Source: Candidatus Latescibacterota bacterium | GTDB lineage: Bacteria; Latescibacterota; MVCY01 | DNA length: 10,240 nt | Reading direction: 5' to 3' | NCBI GenBank assembly: GCA_030608245.1 | Contig: JAUWEO010000040.1 | Coordinates: forward strand, 1 to 10,240 | Shown here: positions 1-6,054 of the stretch, piece by piece | How the letters are laid out: the number at the start of each line of letters is the position of its first letter | How positions within the stretch are numbered: position 1 is the first letter of the stretch | The notes under the pieces: generated by a model | What the model was told of the DNA's origin: nothing | Databases searched by the model: none | Seen by the model: only the letters and a program-made list of their open reading frames with translations | Made by a program: the position numbers and the translations under genes

Positions 1-1026
1 GTGAAAACCGCGAGGGCAGAACAGGTCCAGCAAGAGGCTGAAAGACAGGCCGAAGAACGGCTCTTAGATATCCTCCTTCCCCCTCCTCCCCAAAAAAAGG
101 GAAAGGAGAATCAACTCCTCGATGAACAGGTGGAGGGAAAGCATCAGAGAAGTCGAGAGAAGCTGAGACAACAGCTTGTTGCGGGAAGGCTGGACAAAAG
201 AGTAGTCGAACTTGAGCTTACCTCCAATGCCTTCCCCATGGTAGAAATATTCTCCCCCATCGGCATGGAAGAGATGGGGATCAACATCCAGGAGATGTTC
301 GGGGGGATGATTCCCAGAAAGGTCAAAAGAAGACGCGTAACCGTAGCTGAGGCTCGCAGGATACTGACTCAGGAAGAGGTACAGAAACTCATTGACATGG
401 ATGAGGTAGTTGCCGAAGCCATCAACCGGGTGGAACAGTCAGGGATAGTCTTTGTGGATGAGCTGGACAAGATAGCGGCTGCAGAGGCTTCTGCCAGTGG
501 CCCGGATGTCTCCAGGGAAGGAGTACAGCGCGATCTGCTCCCCATCGTGGAAGGTTCAAATGTAATGACAAAATATGGAATGGTCAAAACCGACCATGTT
601 CTGTTTATCGCTGCCGGTGCTTTTCACTCCGCCAAACCCTCAGACTTGATCCCGGAGATGCAGGGCAGATTCCCTATCCGAGTGGAATTAGATAGCCTGA
701 CCGCTAAGGATTTCGTGAGAATCCTCACCGAGCCAAAAAACGCCCTGATAAAACAATATCAGGCCCTGTTAGCCACCGAAGGGGTAAGGATTTCTTTCCC
801 TAAGCCGGCTATCGAAGAGATTGCAAGGGTGGCAGATGAGGTGAATCAAAAGACAGAAAATATCGGAGCACGAAGGCTTCACACGGTCATGAACACCCTG
901 TTAGAGGATATCCTCTATGCGGTGCCTGAGACAAAGAGGAAATCCATCCGTATCACCCACCAGATGGTGAAGAAAACCCTGGACAAGATTGTGAGCGACG
1001 AAAATTTGAGCCGATATATTCTTTGA
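1..1026 (+). CDS. hslU: HslU, ATPase/unfoldase subunit of the HslUV protease (5' end outside window)
   Basis: This is the C-terminal 341 residues of HslU (ClpY), the AAA+ unfoldase that forms hexameric rings and feeds substrates to the HslV peptidase in the cytoplasm. The frame is open at the left edge. The first codon, GTG, is most likely an internal Val, because the Walker A region that should precede it is missing (about 100 residues of a usual 440-460). What remains is the charged I-domain, with its pro-rich turn near residues 25-30, and then Walker B (FVDELDKI, 151-158). The conserved segment with the putative arginine finger follows (GRFPIRVEL, 222-230), then sensor 2 (GARRL, 289-293). 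The last residues, DENLSRYIL, are the classic HslU tail that docks into HslV. hslV is expected just upstream, outside the window. aroQ starts 31 bases after the TGA stop. Identification is firm; only the start is unknown. Confidence 0.96.
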   Translation: MKTARAEQVQQEAERQAEERLLDILLPPPPQKKGKENQLLDEQVEGKHQRSREKLRQQLVAGRLDKRVVELELTSNAFPMVEIFSPIGMEEMGINIQEMFGGMIPRKVKRRRVTVAEARRILTQEEVQKLIDMDEVVAEAINRVEQSGIVFVDELDKIAAAEASASGPDVSREGVQRDLLPIVEGSNVMTKYGMVKTDHVLFIAAGAFHSAKPSDLIPEMQGRFPIRVELDSLTAKDFVRILTEPKNALIKQYQALLATEGVRISFPKPAIEEIARVADEVNQKTENIGARRLHTVMNTLLEDILYAVPETKRKSIRITHQMVKKTLDKIVSDENLSRYIL

Positions 1027-1057
1027 TAGAGGTCAACAGAGGACACTGGAGGGAATC

Positions 1058-1513
1058 ATGCACCGTCTGCTTGTAGTTCACGGCCCCAACCTTAACCTGT
1101 TGGGCAAGCGAGAACCCGAGGTCTATGGGACAGTTTCTCTGGAGGAGATCAACCAGTCCATCCAGCAATTGGCGAAACAGTTGGCTGTGGAGGTAAAGAT
1201 CATCCAGTCTAACTCCGAGGGAGAAATAGTCGATGAGATTCACAAGGCAATAGAGTGGACGGATGGAATTCTCATCAATCCTGGGGGGCTTACCCATTAC
1301 AGCGTGGTACTCAGGGATGCCGTAGCTGCTGCCGCTCTGCCCACAGTGGAGGTACATCTGTCCAATCTTCACACCCGAGAGAAATTCAGGCAAACCTCGG
1401 TAATCGCTGCGGCTTGCCTCGGGCAGATCCATGGCTTTGGGGCAGAGAGCTATCTTTTAGGGCTGCGAGCTTTGGCGAAGATTTTGGAATCAAATTCGGG
1501 AAACACTGAATGA
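1058..1513 (+). CDS. aroQ: Type II 3-dehydroquinate dehydratase
   Basis: Cytoplasmic enzyme of the shikimate pathway. It converts 3-dehydroquinate to 3-dehydroshikimate by anti elimination, and the family usually forms a dodecamer. The 151-residue length is typical. The N-terminal signature HGPNLNLLGKREPEVYG (8-24) carries the active-site Arg18 and Tyr23. NPGGLTHYS (74-82) carries the substrate-binding Asn74 and His80. The catalytic His100 lies in EVHLSN. Arg111, in the segment HTREKFRQ, matches the conserved substrate-binding arginine. The ATG at 1058 is preceded by GGAGGG at 1048-1053, a good ribosome site. The stop overlaps an upstream in-frame galU ATG (ATGA at 1510-1513), and the preferred galU start is 48 bases further on. 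aroQ is probably cotranscribed with hslU and galU. No other aromatic-pathway gene is visible nearby. Confidence 0.97.
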   Translation: MHRLLVVHGPNLNLLGKREPEVYGTVSLEEINQSIQQLAKQLAVEVKIIQSNSEGEIVDEIHKAIEWTDGILINPGGLTHYSVVLRDAVAAAALPTVEVHLSNLHTREKFRQTSVIAAACLGQIHGFGAESYLLGLRALAKILESNSGNTE

Positions 1514-1547
1514 CACTAAAACAACCGGAAGATCTTTATGCTATGTT

Positions 1548-1553
1548 AAGGAG
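1548..1553 (+). promoter_or_regulatory. Ribosome binding site that decides the galU start
   Basis: AAGGAG lies 7 bases before the ATG at 1561. An in-frame ATG exists earlier at 1510, overlapping the aroQ stop, but it has no comparable Shine-Dalgarno at the right distance and would add 17 residues ahead of the conserved nucleotide-binding N-terminus. The site therefore favours 1561 as the start. Confidence 0.7.
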
Positions 1554-1560
1554 AGAAACT

Positions 1561-2451
1561 ATGGGTATCGAAAAGGCGGTCATCCCTGTGGCTGGGGCAG
1601 GTACCCGACTGCTGCCTGCCACTAAATCTCAACCAAAAGAGATGTTGCCCGTGGGTAGAAAACCGGTAGTTCAGTATGTGGTGGAAGAGTTAGTGGCCCA
1701 GGGGTTGAGGAAGATACTCTTTATCACTGGCCGTAAGAAAAGGTCCATTGAAGACCATTTCGACAAAGACCCTGAACTGGTCAGAATGCTGACTGAAAGT
1801 GGGAATAATGGACTCCTGGAGCAGTTGGAATACGAGAAGGCAGAGGTCAGTTTCTTCTATGTTCGCCAGGGCCTGCCCCTGGGATTAGGTCATGCCATCG
1901 GCTGTGCTGAGGACTTTGTGGGAGATGAGCCCTTCGTGGTAGCATTGGGGGACACCATTATGCAGCCAACAGAGTCGCCTACCTTAGTTCATAGACTTAT
2001 CCAGTCCCATCTTTCCCACAAATCTAACTGCACCCTTGCCGTTTGTGAGGTACCCGAAGATGAGGTGAACCGTTACGGCATTGTTAAACCCAAGCTGGAG
2101 GAAGAAGAAGAATTTGAGGCCGAGACCTTAGTGGAAAAACCCGCCAAAGGGGAAATGGCAAGCAGATATGCCATAGCTGCCAGGTATGTCTTCAACCCTA
2201 ATATCTTTGAGGCAATCCGCCGCACTCCCCCGGGGATGGGAGGAGAGATCCAAATCACCGATGCCATTGGGGTGCTTCTGCAGATGGGAGGCAAGGTCAG
2301 GTGTCTCAAGCTGGGTCCTGGAGAAAAGCGCTACGATATTGGAAATCATCAGGCCTATTTCCGGGCCTTCGTTGACTTTGCCCTGATGGATGAGGAATAT
2401 GGGTATACGGTGAGACAATACCTGCAGAGGAAATTGAGAGGCTTTGAATGA
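1561..2451 (+). CDS. galU: UTP--glucose-1-phosphate uridylyltransferase
   Basis: Makes UDP-glucose from UTP and glucose 1-phosphate, supplying sugars for cell-surface polysaccharide, glycolipid and galactose metabolism; it acts in the cytoplasm. From the ATG at 1561 the protein has 296 residues, the normal GalU length. It opens with MGIEKAVIPVAGAGTRLLPA, the nucleotide-binding loop (GAGTRLLP, 12-19), followed by KEML (26-29). The metal-binding Asp is in ALGD (Asp131), VEKP (191-194) carries a sugar-phosphate-binding Lys, GGEIQITDAI (227-236) is characteristic of GalU, and RYDIGN (257-262) completes the site. An acidic run (EEEEEFEAE, 180-188) sits on a loop between conserved blocks. An upstream ATG at 1510 would extend the N-terminus by 17 residues but lacks a good ribosome site. 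A thymidylyltransferase (RmlA) is less likely given the N-terminal and GGEIQITDA motifs. Confidence 0.95.
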   Translation: MGIEKAVIPVAGAGTRLLPATKSQPKEMLPVGRKPVVQYVVEELVAQGLRKILFITGRKKRSIEDHFDKDPELVRMLTESGNNGLLEQLEYEKAEVSFFYVRQGLPLGLGHAIGCAEDFVGDEPFVVALGDTIMQPTESPTLVHRLIQSHLSHKSNCTLAVCEVPEDEVNRYGIVKPKLEEEEEFEAETLVEKPAKGEMASRYAIAARYVFNPNIFEAIRRTPPGMGGEIQITDAIGVLLQMGGKVRCLKLGPGEKRYDIGNHQAYFRAFVDFALMDEEYGYTVRQYLQRKLRGFE

Positions 2452-2491
2452 GGAGGGTCAGCTTGGGGGATGTTTCGGAGTACCGGTTCAC

Positions 2492-2527
2492 GGGTTTACG
2501 ATAAACCCCTGGAGCGGCAACTCCGCT
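2492..2527 (+). other. Two tandem small hairpins in the aspS leader
   Basis: The 98-base gap between galU and aspS holds two perfect short palindromes. GGGTTTA/TAAACCC (2492-2498 and 2502-2508, 3-base loop) is followed 4 bases later by AGCGG/CCGCT (2513-2517 and 2523-2527, 5-base loop). Neither is followed by a T run, so they do not look like an intrinsic terminator. They end 10 bases before the aspS Shine-Dalgarno (AGGAGG, 2538-2543). GGTTCACG and GGTTTACG occur next to each other just ahead of and inside the first hairpin, suggesting part of a short intergenic repeat. No T-box consensus is visible. The role is unknown: leader structure or repeat remnant. Confidence 0.4.
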
Positions 2528-2549
2528 TAGAAGGCATAGGAGGATATAG

Positions 2550-3851
2550 ATGAACCGCATTCTGATAGCTACCCTACCCGACTCTATTGGCAAGGAGGTG
2601 CTGCTGAAAGGGTGGGTGCACAGGATCAGACAGTTGGGGGGGGTAAATTTTGTCGTTTTGAGGGATAGAACCGGAACTGTCCAGACGGTCTTCCGGAAGA
2701 GTGAGGATCTCGCTGGTCTCAGGAACGAGATGGTAGTGGAGGTTAAGGGAGAGGTCGTCTCAGAACCCCGTGCCCCGGGAGGAATAGAGGTCCACGTGAA
2801 CAATTGCACCCTGACAGGCAATGTTTACTATGGTGCCTCCGTTCCCTTAGAGATCAGCAACCAACGGTCATTTGACCGGGCAGAACTTGGCTCTGTGCTG
2901 GAACACCGGCCACTGTCATTGAGAAACCAAAAAGTGCAGGCTGTCTTTAGAATCCAAAGTGAGCTGATCTGGGCATTTCGAGAGTTTCTCAACCGGAAAG
3001 GATTTACCGAGATATTCACTCCCAAAATTGTGGCCTCGGGGACCGAAGGAGGTGCCGAGCTGTTCAAAGTGGAATATTTTGAGCGGACCGCTTACTTAGC
3101 TCAAAGCCCCCAGTTCTACAAACAGATTATGGTGGGTGTCTTCGAGCGAGTGTTCGAGGTGGGACATGTCTATCGGGCAGAAAAACACGACACCTCCCGT
3201 CACCTTAACGAATACCTTAGCCTCGACTACGAAATGGGGTTCATCAACGATGAACAGGATGTCATTGCCCTGGAGATAGACCTGCTAAAATATATGTTTT
3301 CTCATACTAAAAAAGCTTGTCGGGCGGAGTTGGAGCTCTGGGGCGTCCAAGTACCTGAATTCGAGACCATCCCCCAGATTGCTCTAAAAGATGCCCTCCA
3401 ACTGTTAGAGGAAAAATGTGGAAAACGGGTCAAATCTAAAGCAGATCTTGATCCGGAAGGTGAGATGCTGATCTGTCAGTATTTTAAGAAGAAGACAGGG
3501 ACAGAGTTGGTTTATATTACCCACTACCCCACCAGTAAAAGGCCGGTCTACACAATGCCGGATGAGAAAAATCCTGAGCTGACCAGAAGCTTTGACCTGC
3601 TGTTTAAAGGATTAGAAGTAACCACTGGTAGTCAGAGAATTCATGACTATGCAATGCTGGTGAAAAATATGGAAAAATCCGGGTTAACCCCTGAAGACTT
3701 CGATTTCTACCTTCAGGTGTTCAAATACGGAATGCCCCCCCACGGAGGGCTGGCTATCGGAGCCGAAAGGTTGACTAAACAGCTACTTGATTTGCCCAAC
3801 ATCCGGATGGCCTCCCTGTTTCCCCGAGACAGAACCAGGATTACCCCGTAA
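2550..3851 (+). CDS. aspS: Archaeal-type aspartyl-tRNA synthetase, predicted non-discriminating (Asp/Asn)
   Basis: Class II synthetase that charges tRNA with Asp. The 433-residue length fits the archaeal/AspRS2 type; the standard bacterial type is near 590 and has an insertion domain not seen here. An N-terminal OB-fold anticodon domain spans about 1-100. Motif 1 is near TPKI (157-160). Motif 2 starts at YRAE (208-211) and runs through SRHLNEYLSLDYEM (216-229). Motif 3 is GGLAIGAERL (399-408), and the C-terminus is LFPRDRTRITP. The segment QSPQFYKQ (185-192), with Lys191, is typical of AspRS rather than AsnRS, where the lysine is absent. Two positions known to control tRNA choice are His24 (GWVHRI) and Pro76 (RAPGG). 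Discriminating archaeal AspRS has Trp and Lys there, whereas His and Pro mark enzymes that also accept tRNA-Asn. Dual specificity is therefore inferred. The ATG at 2550 follows AGGAGG with a 6-base spacer. Confidence 0.93.
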   Translation: MNRILIATLPDSIGKEVLLKGWVHRIRQLGGVNFVVLRDRTGTVQTVFRKSEDLAGLRNEMVVEVKGEVVSEPRAPGGIEVHVNNCTLTGNVYYGASVPLEISNQRSFDRAELGSVLEHRPLSLRNQKVQAVFRIQSELIWAFREFLNRKGFTEIFTPKIVASGTEGGAELFKVEYFERTAYLAQSPQFYKQIMVGVFERVFEVGHVYRAEKHDTSRHLNEYLSLDYEMGFINDEQDVIALEIDLLKYMFSHTKKACRAELELWGVQVPEFETIPQIALKDALQLLEEKCGKRVKSKADLDPEGEMLICQYFKKKTGTELVYITHYPTSKRPVYTMPDEKNPELTRSFDLLFKGLEVTTGSQRIHDYAMLVKNMEKSGLTPEDFDFYLQVFKYGMPPHGGLAIGAERLTKQLLDLPNIRMASLFPRDRTRITP

Positions 3852-3855
3852 CAAA

Positions 3856-3883
3856 AAGAGGCAGGTGGTGACACCTGCCTCTT
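3856..3883. terminator. Shared hairpin terminator between convergent aspS and rtcB
   Basis: Perfect 12-bp stem, AAGAGGCAGGTG (3856-3867) with CACCTGCCTCTT (3872-3883), and a GTGA loop. It starts 4 bases after the aspS stop codon. On the minus strand the stem is followed at once by a run of T (the A tract at 3853-3857), a classic intrinsic terminator for the rtcB unit, although the rtcB stop is about 117 bases upstream of it. On the plus strand the T run after the stem is weak (TTCC), so termination of aspS here is less certain. Confidence 0.75.
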
Positions 3884-4000
3884 CCAATATTATGACAACT
3901 GCAAAATGTAACATATCTTGCTTTACGGATGGATCAATCTTATAACCGGATCATCTGCTCTTTTCATTCACCTGAATAGATACTATCTTCGCAGCAGAAT

Positions 4001-5431
4001 TCAGCCTTTAATACAGCCTATAGGTTTGAGCTTGACTACCTTTTGGGCCAGGTTAGCATTATGAATAGCCTCGATGACGGCAGTTACGTTCTTGTAGGCT
4101 AAGGGGGCCTCTTCGGCAATCCCAGCAAGTGAGTGAGCCTGGATGTAGATGCCTTTTTCGCTCAACTCCCTCACAATCTGTTCTCCTCGCCATTTTTTCA
4201 TCGCTTTTCGTCTGCTCATCTGGCGCCCGGCACCGTGACAGACAGAGGCAAACGCCTTTCCCTCTCCGGACTCTGTTCCCACTAAGATGTAGGATTCGGT
4301 GCCCATTGTGCCTCCAATGATCACCGGCTGCCCCACTTCCTGGTAGGGTCTTGGTAGTTGCTCCCTCTGAGGCCCGAAGGCTCTGGTTGCCCCTTTTCGG
4401 TGGATATAGACCTCTTTTAACTTTCCGTCTATCTGGTGCCTCTCGATCTTGCAGGTGTTGTGACCCACATCATAGAGCATAATCAACTGAGCCCGGGGCA
4501 GCACCTTTTCAAAGCCACTCCTGACTAAGTGGGTAATCACCTGACGGTTGGCAAAGGCATAGTTCACCGCGCAGTTCATAGCCGAGAAATATCTTCCCCC
4601 CTCGTCAGAATCCAAGGGAGCACAGACCAGCTCTCTCTCCCGGATGGGTATTCCATACTTTCGGGAGGCCCCGGCTAAGGTCTTCAGATAGTCAGTGCCA
4701 ACCTGATGTCCCAGGGCGCGGGAGCCGCAATGGATGGTCACCACCGCCTGGTTTTCCCACAGCCCAAATTGTTCGGCTACTTGGCTGTTGTACACCTCGG
4801 CCACATATTGGATCTCTAAGTAGTGGTTGCCAGACCCCAGGGTGCCCACCTGTTTCCTCTCTCTTTTCAGGGCGGTTTCACTCACATTGGCCGGGTCGGC
4901 ACCGTTCACCTTGCCGTTGTCCTCGGTGAACTCAATATCCTCAGGAATTCCGTAGCCGTGTTCAACTACCCACTGGGCCCCTTCGGTGAGGACATATTCT
5001 ATCTGCTTACCTGACAGAGAGATCTGACCCCTCGAGCCCACGCCGGCGGGCACGATGTGGAACAGAGTGTCTACCAGTTCCTTCAGCTTTGGTTTCACTT
5101 CTTCGAGGGACAAATCTGTCTTAAGGGTTCTCACTCCGCAGTTGACATCAAACCCAACTCCGCCTACTGATATCACCCCACCTTGCTGGGGATCGAAGGC
5201 AGCTACCCCACCGATAGGGAATCCATAACCCCAGTGGGCATCGGGCATAGCGATGGATGCTTTTTGGATCCCGGGCAAACAGGCAACATTAGTCGCCTGT
5301 TCCCGCACCTTCTCGTCCATCTCCTCCATTAACTGCTGGCTGGCAAAAATCCTGACCGGAACTTTCATCTCTCCGGCAGGAGGTATTAGCCATTCGTAAT
5401 CGTTTACCTTCTCCAGCCTCTTCAATTCCAT
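4001..5431 (-). CDS. rtcB: RtcB, 3'-phosphate/5'-hydroxyl RNA ligase
   Basis: GTP- and Mn-dependent ligase that joins RNA ends carrying a 2',3'-cyclic phosphate or 3'-phosphate to a 5'-hydroxyl. It serves tRNA splicing in archaea and eukaryotes and RNA repair in bacteria. The 476-residue length is normal. All metal and catalytic residues are visible: Asp95 and Cys98 in GFDVNCGVR, Asn202 and His203 in GSGNHYLE, His234 in IHCGSRALGHQ, His324 in YDVGHNTCK, and His399 in CHGAGRQMSR, the histidine that becomes guanylylated. PDAHWGYGFPIGG (63-75) is the family signature. The ATG at 5431 has AGGAGG 7 bases upstream (complement at 5439-5444). It lies downstream of archease on the same strand, with a 135-base gap holding a palindromic repeat. 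Pairing with archease supports an active ligase. The substrate in this organism is unknown. Confidence 0.97.
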   Translation of the reverse strand: MELKRLEKVNDYEWLIPPAGEMKVPVRIFASQQLMEEMDEKVREQATNVACLPGIQKASIAMPDAHWGYGFPIGGVAAFDPQQGGVISVGGVGFDVNCGVRTLKTDLSLEEVKPKLKELVDTLFHIVPAGVGSRGQISLSGKQIEYVLTEGAQWVVEHGYGIPEDIEFTEDNGKVNGADPANVSETALKRERKQVGTLGSGNHYLEIQYVAEVYNSQVAEQFGLWENQAVVTIHCGSRALGHQVGTDYLKTLAGASRKYGIPIRERELVCAPLDSDEGGRYFSAMNCAVNYAFANRQVITHLVRSGFEKVLPRAQLIMLYDVGHNTCKIERHQIDGKLKEVYIHRKGATRAFGPQREQLPRPYQEVGQPVIIGGTMGTESYILVGTESGEGKAFASVCHGAGRQMSRRKAMKKWRGEQIVRELSEKGIYIQAHSLAGIAEEAPLAYKNVTAVIEAIHNANLAQKVVKLKPIGCIKG

Positions 5432-5471
5432 AGCCGTGCCTCCTGGTTTTCTTTCTTCTCAATCCTGTCCC

Positions 5472-5540
5472 GCCACGAAGGCACAAAGGCGCAAAGAGAA
5501 TATCTATTATTCACTCTTGGTGTCTTAGTGTCTTTGTGGC
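5472..5540. repeat. Palindromic intergenic repeat with 8-base internal period
   Basis: Imperfect inverted repeat between rtcB and archease. The 27-base arms at 5472-5498 and 5514-5540 match at 21 positions around a 15-base AT-rich loop. Each arm is itself built of octamer-like units: CACGAAGG, CACAAAGG, CGCAAAGA on the left and CTTGGTGT, CTTAGTGT, CTTTGTGG on the right. Four of the six mismatches become G-U pairs in a plus-strand transcript but A-C mismatches in the minus-strand transcript, which is the strand expected to be transcribed. Repeats of this CCACGAAG/CTTTGTGG kind are, from general knowledge, scattered between genes in many environmental bacterial genomes. Their function is not settled. 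It may influence rtcB expression or mRNA stability. Confidence 0.7.
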
Positions 5541-5566
5541 TGGTCTGTTATAAGTCGGTGGAGAGC

Positions 5567-6034
5567 TCACACGTCTACCACACACTGGACGATATATTTC
5601 TCGCCCTCTTTTTCCACCTTCAACATTGCGTAGGTAGCTCCTTTAACCTCGGTCTTAACGTTATGTCTCTGAGGATCTAAGCGTTCTCCCTTAGCGCAGC
5701 CGAGCAGTTGGAATCCCTTTATCTGCTTCACCTGGAACTCCCCCAAGGCAAGCTCATGGATATTTGCCTGGGCTAAAAGTGCATTGAGCCACTCCACAAA
5801 CAGTTCCTCCGAGCTGTCTGCCTCACACTCAACCTGGATCTTCTCCAGGGGTCTTACTCTCTCCACATCGTACATAAGGTTGAACATCGCCTTTGCCGCT
5901 TGCTCGAAAGCCTCCGGCAAAGTTGTCCCTATACCGATAATTCCCACATCTGCTTTATGTTCAAAATAGTCGTATCGCTTTGGCATATATGTAAGATTGC
6001 CCTCTACAATCTTCGTCAAACTATCGTGAACCAA
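5567..6034 (-). CDS. Archease, RtcB activator
   Basis: Small cytoplasmic protein that stimulates guanylylation of RtcB and allows multiple turnovers; archaeal and human homologues do this. The body matches the family: YDYFEHKADVGIIGIG (21-36) with the metal-binding Asp29, SSEELFVEWLNALLAQA (74-90), VKGATYAMLKVEK (130-142), and a C-terminal VVDV whose Asp is usually part of the metal site. The reading frame can start at TTG 6034, which has GGAG 5 bases upstream, giving 155 residues. It could also start at the ATG at 5986 (MPKRYDYFEH), giving 139 residues, closer to usual archease length but with a GAGGG 13 bases away. The longer form is given; the extra 16 residues are not conserved-looking. 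It starts 20 bases after the RACo-like stop, consistent with one operon, and rtcB follows, a frequent neighbour. Confidence 0.92.
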   Translation of the reverse strand: MVHDSLTKIVEGNLTYMPKRYDYFEHKADVGIIGIGTTLPEAFEQAAKAMFNLMYDVERVRPLEKIQVECEADSSEELFVEWLNALLAQANIHELALGEFQVKQIKGFQLLGCAKGERLDPQRHNVKTEVKGATYAMLKVEKEGEKYIVQCVVDV

Positions 6035-6054
6035 TCACTCTCCACAAAGCTGGC

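Noticed and set aside
953..1432. 159-codon minus-strand open frame across the hslU end and aroQ
   Set aside because: It lies opposite well-conserved aroQ, and its translation shows no recognisable motif; it is a by-product of the coding strand.
1510..1560. N-terminal extension of GalU from an ATG overlapping the aroQ stop
   Set aside because: No suitable Shine-Dalgarno for this ATG, while the ATG at 1561 has AAGGAG at ideal spacing and begins exactly at the conserved N-terminus.
2452..2549. T-box riboswitch ahead of aspS
   Set aside because: The gap is only 98 bases, with no T-box core sequence and no terminator/antiterminator pair.
5472..5540. Intrinsic terminator between archease and rtcB
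   Set aside because: The long stem has many mismatches and no T run follows it on the minus strand; it fits an interspersed palindromic repeat better.
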